Positions 38,708 to 47,947 are shown, counted from the first letter of the stretch. The stretch is 64,000 nt of DNA from Ascidiimonas meishanensis (GCF_037782385.1 NZ_JBBEXD010000001.1:682001-746000), one strand, 5' to 3'. Translations and numbers: made by a program. Notes: generated from the sequence alone by a model not told the origin.

Positions 38708-38743
38708 AACAGCTTATTTGAAAGAATTTTCATATAAGCTGTT
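38708..38743 (+). terminator. 16-bp hairpin after precursor 2
   Basis: 38708-38723 pairs with 38728-38743 with one mismatch, followed by the same GTTTAATTTCGTAT tail as the hairpin after precursor 1. Compensatory changes between the two copies support a functional RNA stem. Confidence 0.85.
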
Positions 38744-38790
38744 GTTTAATTTCGTATCTTGTAAGTAGTGTTTTTAAAAATACTTTTTTC

Positions 38791-38813
38791 AGCTACTCAA
38801 TAACGTAGCTTTC
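38791..38813 (+). promoter_or_regulatory. Promoter and inverted repeat upstream of precursor 3
   Basis: AGCTAC, 8 nt, GTAGCT (38791-38810), running into TAGCTTTC (38806-38813), 35 nt before the ATG. Both arms have changed together compared with copies 1 and 2. Confidence 0.6.
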
Positions 38814-38847
38814 AAAGGAATATATAATTAATTTAAATCTTTAAGTT

Positions 38848-39036
38848 ATGAAGAAAAAAAAGTTAAATGCAAAACTTACACTTAATAAGAGAAATGTAAG
38901 TGAATTGAACGAGTCTTTAAAAGATACTGTAAAAGGTGGAGGACCAACGGATTCTTGTGTACCTTATTGCCAAACGTATTATTCGTGTAAATGTACACAA
39001 CCAACTTATTATTGGGCTTGTAGCAACGGTTGTTAA
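38848..39036 (+). CDS. GG-leader cysteine-rich RiPP precursor 3
   Basis: A 62-residue diverged paralogue. The leader keeps KLTLNKRNVSEL and the glycine triplet; the core begins PTDSCVPYCQTYYSCKC and keeps Cys at 37, 41, 47, 49 and 58, with the last Cys moved to 62 as the C-terminal residue. The WDCTQQVQCTN tail of copies 1 and 2 is replaced by WACSNGC. It is the last of the array and converges on the glycosyltransferase-like gene. Confidence 0.87.
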   Translation: MKKKKLNAKLTLNKRNVSELNESLKDTVKGGGPTDSCVPYCQTYYSCKCTQPTYYWACSNGC

Positions 39037-39092
39037 GCAATCTTAAACATTCATTTAAAGGCTTATTATCTAAACTTGGGTGATAGGCTTTT

Positions 39093-39980
39093 CTATTTAA
39101 AACCCCACAAAACCTTTTCTATTTTATAATAATATGCTGGAAACTCAGCTCTTAATATGTTTTCTAGTTCAAAACAATAGGAGTTTAATTTCTTACGCAT
39201 GTCTATGACATGCGTATATTTTTTAGGAGCATACTTATTTTTAAAATCAGATAATTGCTTATAATCAACCGTAAAATCTGGAAAGAAATAGTTGATTTCT
39301 AATTGATTTTTCCTTGCCATACAAGAAAACAAATACTGTTCATACATAATAGCAAACCTAGATCCAAATACGTTATCATTTTCTAAACATTTTATATTAT
39401 TATCAATGAAATCAAATGCTTTCTTTACGTATTCCTGAAAAAAATCAATATTGTTTCCACCAAAAATACCTGCATTACTAGCGTCAATTTTACCGTGTTT
39501 TTTATAATCCTGTGTAATAACTTCCGGAATATAATGGTGATATTTAATTAAATCATCATAAGCATCCTGATAGTGTGCCAAATCAATTTCTCTGTGTTGT
39601 GCTACTAAAGAAGCAGCTTCTATAGATGCTCCAAGCTTTTCCCAAATAAAAACATCCCCATCCACATGTAAAAAAGGCTCCTCCTGAATTCGGTATGCAT
39701 GCAATTTACCAATCGCCCAGAGTTTTTCGTGATAGTTGTTTAGAATGTCTAACTCAACCTTGACACTGGTATATGGTAATTCTAAGGTATTAATAAGTAA
39801 TTCATAACCTGCCTTATCAGTTACTAATTCAATGTTACCATATATTTCTTTGAATTTTAAACAACTTAGTGCCCAACTAAAATAATAGTATTTTTTATGA
39901 AGCCAGCCTCCATTACTTTTATGAATACTATTTTCATTTAACAAACTTGGTTTAGACCAATAGCTATGAACAATTTTCAT
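39093..39980 (-). CDS. Glycosyltransferase-like protein (DUF6734 type)
   Basis: A 295-residue cytosolic protein with the start MKIVHSYWSKPSL typical of a Bacteroidota family annotated as DUF6734. FLHVDGDVFIWEKL contains a DxD-type motif for nucleotide-sugar/metal binding in a GT-A fold, and SNAGIFGGNNIDFF is a typical acceptor-side strand. It is 3 bp after the LytTR gene on the same strand and ends 56 bp from precursor 3, so sugar attachment to the peptides is plausible. Substrate and activity are inference; it could instead act on the cell surface. Confidence 0.72.
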   Translation of the reverse strand: MKIVHSYWSKPSLLNENSIHKSNGGWLHKKYYYFSWALSCLKFKEIYGNIELVTDKAGYELLINTLELPYTSVKVELDILNNYHEKLWAIGKLHAYRIQEEPFLHVDGDVFIWEKLGASIEAASLVAQHREIDLAHYQDAYDDLIKYHHYIPEVITQDYKKHGKIDASNAGIFGGNNIDFFQEYVKKAFDFIDNNIKCLENDNVFGSRFAIMYEQYLFSCMARKNQLEINYFFPDFTVDYKQLSDFKNKYAPKKYTHVIDMRKKLNSYCFELENILRAEFPAYYYKIEKVLWGFK

Positions 39981-39983
39981 GGT

Positions 39984-40319
39984 CTATAAATTAGTATAGT
40001 TATTGTTTAAAGTTGATAAAAATTTACCTCTTCGCCTTTTTGCTATCGGTAATTCTTGTTCATTTGAAAGTATCACCAAAGAGTTTTCTACTCTTTTTAC
40101 ATAGCGGAGATTTATGATAATAGAAGCATGAATTCTAAAAAAAGAATCGTCGGGTAATTTAAGCTGAGATAAATTTTTACTGAGTATAAAATGATCTCCA
40201 TTGAGAAAGTTAATTACACAATAACTACCCTCAGCTTTTACATATAAGATTTGGTCTAGACTTCTAATAACAACCCCTTTGGGCGTCTTAATTAGTACTT
40301 TTTCATGTGAAGGGGCCAT
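39984..40319 (-). CDS. Stand-alone LytTR DNA-binding regulator
   Basis: 111 residues consisting only of a LytTR domain: LDQILYVKAEGSYCVINFLNG and FFRIHASIIINLRYVKRVENS are the diagnostic segments. There is no receiver domain, so it is not a normal response regulator. It is co-transcribed with the glycosyltransferase-like gene (3 bp gap) and may act on the inverted repeats upstream of the precursors, although these do not match the known LytTR direct-repeat site closely. Confidence 0.88.
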   Translation of the reverse strand: MAPSHEKVLIKTPKGVVIRSLDQILYVKAEGSYCVINFLNGDHFILSKNLSQLKLPDDSFFRIHASIIINLRYVKRVENSLVILSNEQELPIAKRRRGKFLSTLNNNYTNL

Positions 40320-40914
40320 AAGTATTTAATTGATAATGTAAATTTCATTCGTTTCTTTTAACAAGCTATTTTTAAATGCTAAATATCGTACGATTACGGT
40401 GAAATAATTAGTCATAAAAACCCATTCATTTATTTAAAATAAAATGAATTTGATTTAAGAAAATTAGTTTTTGATTACAAAAAAAACGGAGCATTTAGTA
40501 AATTAAAGTGTTGTATACAGTTTTTTAACTAAACAATCCGCTAGTGAATTCTTACTTTAAAAGTACCAAAATTTTCTGTTATATAAATGACTTTTTTTGA
40601 GGAATTTGTCTCGATCTTTTAAAAAAAACACCTTATAAACACAATGGTGAAAGAAAAATCTTATTTTAAAAAACTAATTTATGACGAAAATTTAAAGTTG
40701 CTAAAACGACAGGATTTAAGCGGCATTGAATTGGACAAAATAAATTAAGATTTAAAATAGAATCTTTAGCCTTATAAAAAGTATAATAATCAAAAAATAC
40801 CTCTCCCCCGCTTCTAAAACTTTCGTTAAACTTAGACATTATTTACCTAGAATTAAAGACCTTTAAAAATATCCATTAAATTAAATTAAATTAAACTAAC
40901 CTAACAAAGTGTTT
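40320..40914. other. Divergent region between LytTR and amidohydrolase genes
   Basis: About 590 bp, AT-rich. A 34-codon frame at 40644-40748 (MVKEKSYFKKL..) has no homologue that I recognise and is probably a remnant or chance. No terminator or strong promoter box seen. Confidence 0.4.
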
Positions 40915-42012
40915 ATGAAATTTATAGTGACCAGCTTCTTTCTTTTTCTCCTCTCCCTACCCTGCTGTATTGCGCAACAAATGAATTTTGAAGACTACAA
41001 TCCGCCAGCGACCTTAAAAGTACCTGGAAAAGAAATTAAACGTGCCAAGTTCCCGTTTATAGATGTACACAATCACCAGTTTCGTATGCCCACTCAAGAC
41101 CTCAGCATATTGGTAGAAGACATGAATCAGTTAAATATGGGAGTGATGGTAAACCTTTCTGGCCGTGGACGTGGTTCTGAGGAACACCTCAAAGGTGCAC
41201 TTAAAAATGTACACACCCACTACCCCAAACGTTTTATTGTTTTTACCAATATTGATTTAAATGGCATAGATGAAGCTAATTGGACGCAACGCACCGTACA
41301 ACAACTAGAAAATGATGTTAAAATGGGTGCTAACGGACTCAAAATTTATAAGAGTCAGGGAATGGACAATAAAGACAGTCAAGGCAATCGCATTAAAATC
41401 AATGATAAAAGACTAGACGCAGTCTGGGCAAAATGTGGCGAATTAGGAATCCCTGTGCTTATTCATGCTGCAGATCCTAAATCCTTTTGGGAACCACACA
41501 ATCAAAATAACGAACGCTGGTTAGAACTTAAGCTCAAACCCCGCCGTAAACGAGAAAACAATATTACGGGTTCTTGGGAAACTATTATTGGCGAGCAGCA
41601 TGCTATTTTTAGAAAGCATCCCGGTACTAAATTTATCAACGCACATCTAGGTTGGTATGCCAATGATCTGGCTGCCTTGGCAAAGCTTATGGACGAACTC
41701 CCTAATATGTATGCCGAAATTGGCGCTGTAATTGCTGAGTTAGGGCGGCAGCCTCGCTTTGCAAAACAGTTTCTCACTAAATATCAAGACAGAGTGATGT
41801 TTGGCAAAGACTCTTGGAATCCAGAAGAATACTACACTTATTTTAGAGTCTTAGAATCTACTGATGAGTATTTTCCATACTATAAACGCTACCACGCTTT
41901 TTGGAGAATGTACGGCTTAGGTTTAGATGACCAAGTATTGCGTAAACTCTACTATAAGAATGCTTTAAAAGTGATTCCCAACATAGACAAAAACCTTTTT
42001 CCCGCAGATTGA
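40915..42012 (+). CDS. Secreted amidohydrolase (amidohydrolase-2 family)
   Basis: The ATG at 40915 gives 365 residues with a signal peptide ending near CIAQQ; the GTG two codons earlier is less likely. A metal-dependent TIM-barrel is indicated by FIDVHNHQF (HxH), VLIHAADP and INAHLGW (His) and MFGKDSW (Asp), as in the PF04909 group that includes decarboxylases and lactonases. Substrate is unknown. It is a single gene. Confidence 0.85.
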   Translation: MKFIVTSFFLFLLSLPCCIAQQMNFEDYNPPATLKVPGKEIKRAKFPFIDVHNHQFRMPTQDLSILVEDMNQLNMGVMVNLSGRGRGSEEHLKGALKNVHTHYPKRFIVFTNIDLNGIDEANWTQRTVQQLENDVKMGANGLKIYKSQGMDNKDSQGNRIKINDKRLDAVWAKCGELGIPVLIHAADPKSFWEPHNQNNERWLELKLKPRRKRENNITGSWETIIGEQHAIFRKHPGTKFINAHLGWYANDLAALAKLMDELPNMYAEIGAVIAELGRQPRFAKQFLTKYQDRVMFGKDSWNPEEYYTYFRVLESTDEYFPYYKRYHAFWRMYGLGLDDQVLRKLYYKNALKVIPNIDKNLFPAD

Positions 42013-42244
42013 ATTAGTTTTTAAAAAAATAAAAGGATAAAGTAATTAAATTACGTGTGGATTAGATGCCACAAAATCAGTAAGTCTAACTAGTTATCCT
42101 AATCTACTATCATTTGAAGTTTTATTCTTCTTAATAAAAGAAGTAAATACCTAATTAAAAGTAAATAGTATATTATTTTTAGTTAATTTTAAAGGGTAAC
42201 TTTTTGGCAGAAAAGCTTACAATCATTTATAATAGTAAGTTCTC

Positions 42245-44245
42245 ATGATGATAGCCGTAAAGTACTTTTTAAAACGCAGCCATAAACTATCTCCTACAAA
42301 ATTTGCGCTTTATACGTGTTTATGGGTCTTCTTCACGGGCTGCGCCTCCCTAAATAATAACACAAAAACAGCCGTATCTTCTTTAAATACAGAAGTGATA
42401 CTCATCAAAAATGTGACTGTGGTTGATGTTATAAACAAAAATTTCTTAGCCAATCAGAATATCTTAATAAGAGACGGAAAAATAGCATCTATTAGTAAAG
42501 CGTATCCTAAGCCGGGTGTTACCCCTCAAGTAATTAATGGTGAAGACCTTATTGCAATGCCGGGCTTTGTAAATACCCACACACATCTTTGGCAACATTT
42601 AACCAGAAGCCTTCAGGCTACTGCAATACTACAAGACTGGGTTAAAGTTATTTACCCGTATGCCCACTATATCAGAAATGATCGGCTCGAAAGAATAACC
42701 TACATTGCTGCAAGACAAGCACAACTATCGGGAATTACTACGGTTTCAGATTTTGCTTCGGTTAATTTCCAATACGGTTCATTAGAGGCTACTTTTAAAG
42801 GGTTAAGTAAAGCAAATATGGGTGGCTTTGTTACATGGTGGCATCCGGCTGTCTTTTTACCCCCTGATTTACGAAAATTACATTTTGAACAAACTGTTAA
42901 TAAAGCGAAAGAATATGGTTTGGGTTTATCTATGGGATTTGGCCCTCTTTCATTCATGCCACTACCTGCTGTTTATGATGGTATTCAGCTCGGTTTGGAA
43001 AACTCGGTTTTACTCTCTGAACACACTATGGAAAACTTAACAGAGACTCGTGATTTTCAAAAAGCAATTACCAATTATGTCACGGAATACAAAGACCATC
43101 TAAAACAGAACGACCTAGAAGTTCTTCGTGCCGTTATAAATACACCGGTACTAGATAGTTCTAACCTAGTGGTAAGAGCTAAGCGTAATCTTGCCATTGC
43201 TAATAATAAACCAGCCAGTGAGGGTGTGAAGGTTCCGTCAATGTATCCGCTATTGTACCATCTTGAAGCGCTGAATAAATTTTTAGCTATCCACAGTGTT
43301 TGGTTAAATGAGGAAGATCTAAAGATTATGAATCAAACCAAAGCCAGCGTATCTCATAATCCTGAGTCTAATATGTACTTAGCATCGGGTGCCGCACCCC
43401 TTCTTGATTATAAAAGGGCAGAAATACCCATAACTATGGGTACAGATGGAGCTGCAAGCAATGATAGAATTGATATGTTTACTGCCATGCGCAGTGCAGC
43501 TAATCTTTTAAAAGTAAGTAGGCTTAATGCCAAACAAACAGCTGCTATTGATTCTTGGGCTATTTTGCAGGCGGCAACCATTAATGGAGCAAGGGCTTTA
43601 GGTTTAGACAGACAAACAGGTTCCTTATCTGTAGGTAAGGAGGCAGACATTATATTATTATCTAAAAAGCGCCTTTCGGCTTCTCCGTTTTCTTCCCTAA
43701 ATAATGCAGCTATCTTAGTAAATAGCGCAAGTACAAGAGATGTTCATACGGTACTATCTAATGGCCATGTGGTGGTAGAAAATTTTTCTTTGAAACCAGC
43801 CGAAGAAGCAAGTCTGTCTCAAGAATTAAATCAACTTTTTAATACTATAAATACACTAAAAGAAACGGGTATTACTAGGAGTTACCCCTATATTATCAGT
43901 AGTAATCCTATTATAGCCTATTTTTCGGTTAGAAAAAAGGATGCCATTGATCTTTCCTTTAATAATGGTTCTTCTGCCGAATCTAGATTTATTCGCATCA
44001 TGATGTCCGCTCAACCTTTTGGAGGTGCTACTGCGGTTACATTAGCTCCAGAAACCCTTAACAGGTTTCCGCTAAACAATGATTTTGCTGCTTTCGATAA
44101 AAAATTTCTCTTAAAACCAAATGAGAAAATAACCATTTTGAAATCAAAAGGGAACTATGATTATATCATCAAAACTCCCCAAGGTGATTATCACTATACA
44201 GGAAAAAGCGGACAGATTTCTATAACTACATCCTCTCAGAATTAA
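42245..44245 (+). CDS. Lipoprotein amidohydrolase (ATZ/TRZ-like, COG0402)
   Basis: 666 residues with lipobox FTGC after a long basic N-terminus; a start at the next Met is equally possible. Residues about 45-525 form the amidohydrolase: GFVNTHTHLWQHL (HxH), ETRDFQ loop, SVSHNPESNMYL and GTDGAASNDRID carry the His and Asp metal/catalytic residues of cytosine-deaminase-like enzymes. Residues about 530-666 are a beta-rich extension not usual in the family. It likely hydrolyses an amino-purine, pterin or triazine-like compound outside the inner membrane; the substrate is not determinable. Confidence 0.85.
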   Translation: MMIAVKYFLKRSHKLSPTKFALYTCLWVFFTGCASLNNNTKTAVSSLNTEVILIKNVTVVDVINKNFLANQNILIRDGKIASISKAYPKPGVTPQVINGEDLIAMPGFVNTHTHLWQHLTRSLQATAILQDWVKVIYPYAHYIRNDRLERITYIAARQAQLSGITTVSDFASVNFQYGSLEATFKGLSKANMGGFVTWWHPAVFLPPDLRKLHFEQTVNKAKEYGLGLSMGFGPLSFMPLPAVYDGIQLGLENSVLLSEHTMENLTETRDFQKAITNYVTEYKDHLKQNDLEVLRAVINTPVLDSSNLVVRAKRNLAIANNKPASEGVKVPSMYPLLYHLEALNKFLAIHSVWLNEEDLKIMNQTKASVSHNPESNMYLASGAAPLLDYKRAEIPITMGTDGAASNDRIDMFTAMRSAANLLKVSRLNAKQTAAIDSWAILQAATINGARALGLDRQTGSLSVGKEADIILLSKKRLSASPFSSLNNAAILVNSASTRDVHTVLSNGHVVVENFSLKPAEEASLSQELNQLFNTINTLKETGITRSYPYIISSNPIIAYFSVRKKDAIDLSFNNGSSAESRFIRIMMSAQPFGGATAVTLAPETLNRFPLNNDFAAFDKKFLLKPNEKITILKSKGNYDYIIKTPQGDYHYTGKSGQISITTSSQN

Positions 44246-44592
44246 TAAACCTTTTAACCATCCCAATTGCACCTCAAAAATATTTAAGTGAGGTTTAAAT
44301 GCTGCTTTGTGCATAACAGCTTTTACATATTAGCGTACTATCCAGTGCAATGCAAACAAAGCCTGTCAACAAATAGCTTGCCATCTATAGGTGGAGGTAT
44401 TTAATCTTTTTTGTAAACTATAATCTATAGTTACCTGTACGAGGTTTGCCTGTATGAAAATCATTTTTGATTTTTAATGAATCCCATATAGTTACTGCTT
44501 CTTTTCATTCACTGCTTTAATTAAAAGCAAAATCTAGTATCTTTCTTCTTGAAACAGCATAAACCAAGGTTTTAAAATCATAACAAGGATAT
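44246..44592. other. Intergenic region before the ABC-exporter remnant
   Basis: About 350 bp. A weak hairpin (CCTCA with TGAGG near 44273-44296) may terminate the amidohydrolase transcript. No gene visible. Confidence 0.4.
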
Positions 44593-44812
44593 ATGAAGAA
44601 CTGGTTACAGGAAGTTACATTAACAGGAAATGGCGGTTTTCTTTATTTCACATCGCTTGCATTCTTTAAAAAATCTGGCAGATAGAATCTATGTATTAGA
44701 AGATGGACATATTAAAGCCAATGGTAACCATCTAGAACTTATGAAATCTGAAAATTTCTACAGTGATTTCTGGAAAGAAATTGATCCAGAAAGAGTTTTG
44801 CAACTAAAATAG
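44593..44812 (+). pseudogene. Remnant of an ABC peptide/bacteriocin exporter
   Basis: From 44630 a 60-codon frame encodes VFFISHRLHSLKNLADRIYV, the H-loop region and C-terminal end of an ABC transporter nucleotide-binding domain, with LEDGHIKANGNHLELM after it. Everything upstream (Walker A, signature motif, membrane domain) is missing. In another frame a short start at 44593 (MKNWLQEVTLTGNGG) runs directly into it, as expected after a large internal deletion. The closest general type is the exporter of peptide bacteriocins. Confidence 0.75.
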
Positions 44813-45330
44813 TGAGGGCTTCACAACGGTCGTGGCTATGAGTAGTTGCGTTTTTTGTGTTCCTTTAATTTCGTTTGTTTCAGACTATACTGAAAGTGAG
44901 AAATTCTCCTCTTATTAACCGACTTAAGCAATTGTTTATAGCCATTGTGCCTGTTGCACAACTATTGTTTAAAGATAGGAAAAATCGTATTTTTAGTTAT
45001 GCAAGGCAAGACTTGTGCTGAGTTTATCGAAGTAACCATAGGCATAAGGCAAGCAAATAAATGCATGCAGCTATCTGCAATCGCTTATAACCCTTCGGTA
45101 AACTCAGGGCAGGCCTCAAGAAGTATCTGAAGTTCACACAAAATAAGGTGAAAAGCAGGGCGAAAGGCCTCCACTTTGTTCAAATCATGAAATCATGGCT
45201 TCAAAACTGTTTTTCCGCCTATTTAAAACCTGTTAATTTGACAATCTAAAACAATAAACTAAAATAAAAAAGCCCTTCTGAAGGGCTTGAAATAATTAAC
45301 TTTATCATCGATTATTGGCTTGTGCAACGG
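44813..45330. other. Gene-free region with REP-like remnants
   Basis: 518 bp. Contains CTGAGTTTATCGAAGT at about 45018-45033 and, in the opposite sense, CTTCGGTAAACTCAGG at about 45091-45106, short motifs that resemble the TGAGCGAAGTC repeats at 53525. The terminator of the GT2 gene lies at 45270-45288. The 61-codon frame at 44945-45130 follows these repeats and is not a gene. Confidence 0.5.
45270..45288 (-). terminator. Terminator of the GT2 gene
   Basis: AAGCCCTTC and GAAGGGCTT form a 9-bp stem with a 1-nt loop; on the minus strand it is followed by TTTTTTATTTTAG. Confidence 0.85.
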
Positions 45331-46248
45331 TTACCGTTGTTGTAAACCGTACTTACGCACGATTTTGTCGGCTTTTCTATATCCAATTCGTAATCCAATA
45401 TACTGAAATTTCGCTAAAATCTCATTCGCAAAAGTTCTTTCATTTGGTCGGAATAAAGTAGGACTTAAATCGGTATTCCATAATTCTTCGACAATTCTGT
45501 TTCCTTGTCCGTATCTCTTAAATCTCTTGTAGAAACCCACAAATCCATCTGAAAAGTCGTGGATTGCAATACTATCGAAAGCGTATGACAAATTTCCGAT
45601 TTGTGAAAGTCGTAAGCCTAAATCAACATCTTCGCCACCTGCTATTGCAATTTGCTCATTAAATCCACCAATTTCATCAAATGCTTTTTTCCAAATTAGC
45701 GCGTTAGCTGTTATTAAATATTGCGGAACAAAATCGCCATTGTCATCGTAAGTCTTTAAAGGAATTAAAATTTCTTGGCTCTCATAATATTTTGAGAGCT
45801 TGTCATTATCTAAAGATTTTATATTTCCAGCATAAGCCACAGAATTATTATCAGCTTTTAAATAGCCTTTAATAATTGACTTTGTTGGGATACAATCGCT
45901 GTCATTAAAAAGCAACCATTTTCCTTTCGCAATTTTTGCGCCTTTATTTCGGGCTGAAGCTGGTCCAACTTTTTTGCACTCAATTAATTCAATCGGTAAG
46001 CCGAATTTCATAAATTCAGTTTTCAATTCGATTCTTGGACTTGAATTGTTGTCCACAATTATAATCTCTTTCGGAAAGTCAGTTTTTGAGTGAGTTTTAA
46101 AGAACTTGGTTAAATAATTATCAATTCCTTTTTGATTGTCTTTTACAGGAATTACAATTGAAATTTCATTTTTTGTAATTCGTTCAGACGATTTTTTTTC
46201 CGTCTTCATTTCATTGTTGAAGAGGACTAATTGACTTATTAATGTCAT
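45331..46248 (-). CDS. Family 2 glycosyltransferase
   Basis: 305 residues; an inner Met at 46209 just before the domain is an equally likely start. The GT2 motifs are clear: ISIVIPVKDNQ, EIIIVDNNSSPR, ARNKGAKIAKGKWLLFNDSD (the DxD) and GGFNEQIAIAGGEDVDLGLR. There is no transmembrane segment. It is on the same strand as SIR2-HerA but 162 bp after HerA, so joint transcription is uncertain. A role in surface polysaccharide or protein glycosylation is likely but unassigned. Confidence 0.88.
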   Translation of the reverse strand: MTLISQLVLFNNEMKTEKKSSERITKNEISIVIPVKDNQKGIDNYLTKFFKTHSKTDFPKEIIIVDNNSSPRIELKTEFMKFGLPIELIECKKVGPASARNKGAKIAKGKWLLFNDSDCIPTKSIIKGYLKADNNSVAYAGNIKSLDNDKLSKYYESQEILIPLKTYDDNGDFVPQYLITANALIWKKAFDEIGGFNEQIAIAGGEDVDLGLRLSQIGNLSYAFDSIAIHDFSDGFVGFYKRFKRYGQGNRIVEELWNTDLSPTLFRPNERTFANEILAKFQYIGLRIGYRKADKIVRKYGLQQR

Positions 46249-46393
46249 TCGCAGTGTTTTTTGGGTATGGTTTACGGTCTAGTATAAGAATAGTAGCGGA
46301 TTTGCACGCACTAACTTTTCGGTTAAACACAGACCTTTTTTATATTTTCTTACTTTGGCTTTAGCGATTAAACCGCTATTATTTTTATACATT

Positions 46394-46403
46394 GTTGTCT
46401 GTA
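46394..46403 (+). repeat. 10-bp inverted repeat, left end of SIR2-HerA
   Basis: GTTGTCTGTA, 7 nt after the HerA stop codon. The reverse complement TACAGACAAC lies at 49203-49212, just upstream of SIR2. Confidence 0.5.
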
Positions 46404-46410
46404 GTGCTTT

Positions 46411-47940
46411 CTATTCTTTCGTAAATATTTTCGGTGTTTCACTTATTGGTAAAGGACTTGCATCAGCTATTTTTATTAGTGATGAAAAAGCAAATGCTTC
46501 TCCTAAAACCAAGGCTTGTTGTTGTTTCAAACTTGTAAGTAAATCAATTTGACTTTTGTCGTCATATTCTATTGTGTTTCTTACAAATTCTAAATCCCTA
46601 TTGTTGGTTATTTTATGAACTATTAAAGAATTACATTGAGAAATTACTGTATTAGAAACCTCAGACGGTCTTTGGGTCGACACTAATAAGTTAACTCCAA
46701 ATTTCCGTCCTTCTCGGGCTAATTTTTCGATATAGTAATTATTCATTTGGTCAGTTGATGAAGTAGAAATATATCTGTGAGCTTCTTCTAAAACTAATAA
46801 AATATTATCCTTGTTCCTATTTGCAGGATTGGACTTGTAATTAAAAATGCTTTTACTAATCATATATACCAAAAGAGCTAAAATATCATTTGAAACTCTT
46901 AACGATAATATTAGAACGCTTTCATTTGGTGAGTTTAGAAAATCTTCAATTGAATTTCCTTCTTTTTTGAATACAGAATCAAATCTTTCATCTGACGAAA
47001 AATGTTTAATTCTTTTTACAATATGTTTTAAAAAACCAATCGTGAAATTATCTTTATTTCCTTTGTAATCAAGAGGTACAGCATTTTCAATCTCTACTTG
47101 TAATTCCGAAAATTCATAGTAGATTTTTGCATCTGCATTTGTGTGATTTTTTAATTTGAGAACAGCCTCTTTTAAATACGGTATTACATTGGGGGAATCT
47201 TCTTTAAGTAACTCTGTTAACTCATAAAAGCTTAAATCTTTATGAGACAATTCTAAATCAGAATAGTCCTTCAAAACGACCCAATCTGGCTTTGCAGAGT
47301 CTGGCGAATTAAAGATTTCAGAGTATTCTTCATTTGAATCAATAATTATAGTCTTCAGTTTTTTATTAGAAGTATTTAGTAATCTTCCTTTTTCGAGATA
47401 TACACCTTGAAGAATTGATGTAACTGTACAAGACTTTCCACTACCTGTATTTCCAAATACTGCACAATGTTTGCCAAAAAGAATATTTGGGTCAGCATTT
47501 ATACTAACTTGATTATAATATATATCGCTCCCAATCTTTAAGGTCGCTGTATCACTTTTGATTGTTGAATTATAAATTGATTCTAACTGTTTTTCATCAA
47601 CAGTAAAGACATCAGAATCGAGAGTTGGGAAAAAATCAACACCTCTTTTGAAACTATTATTAATAGGATTAAACGAACCAATAAGTCTAATTTTAGATAT
47701 AATAAGCTCTGTTTTGGATGAAAATAACGCTTCTCTTTCTTTTGATGGTTCAAGTTGTTCGAATATTATACCAATTGCATTTTGAGCATTGAAAAGTGGT
47801 ATTGAAATGTAGCTATTTAGCATACCTACAATATGTAGTCCATTACCCGAAGATATTGGTTTTGAGAAAATATCCTTATCGTGAATTATTTCTAAATATC
47901 GATTTGTAATTCTATAGACTTGTCCGATTTTGAATGCCAT
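46411..47940 (-). CDS. HerA-like ATPase of a SIR2-HerA defence pair
   Basis: 509 residues of the HerA/FtsK-like hexameric ATPase family. Walker A is GNTGSGKS (163-170), Walker B LLVLEEAH (381-388), and the sensor/arginine region reads REGRKFGVNLLVSTQRPSE (409-427). A HAS-barrel-like N-terminus (residues 1-120) precedes the core. It begins 7 bp after the SIR2 gene. In known systems HerA and SIR2 form a complex that depletes NAD or degrades DNA on phage infection; this function is transferred by pairing and motifs. Confidence 0.9.
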   Translation of the reverse strand: MAFKIGQVYRITNRYLEIIHDKDIFSKPISSGNGLHIVGMLNSYISIPLFNAQNAIGIIFEQLEPSKEREALFSSKTELIISKIRLIGSFNPINNSFKRGVDFFPTLDSDVFTVDEKQLESIYNSTIKSDTATLKIGSDIYYNQVSINADPNILFGKHCAVFGNTGSGKSCTVTSILQGVYLEKGRLLNTSNKKLKTIIIDSNEEYSEIFNSPDSAKPDWVVLKDYSDLELSHKDLSFYELTELLKEDSPNVIPYLKEAVLKLKNHTNADAKIYYEFSELQVEIENAVPLDYKGNKDNFTIGFLKHIVKRIKHFSSDERFDSVFKKEGNSIEDFLNSPNESVLILSLRVSNDILALLVYMISKSIFNYKSNPANRNKDNILLVLEEAHRYISTSSTDQMNNYYIEKLAREGRKFGVNLLVSTQRPSEVSNTVISQCNSLIVHKITNNRDLEFVRNTIEYDDKSQIDLLTSLKQQQALVLGEAFAFSSLIKIADASPLPISETPKIFTKE

Positions 47941-47947
47941 ACTCTTT

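Noticed and set aside
44945..45130. 61-codon gene
   Set aside because: It coincides with REP-like motifs and has no supporting features.
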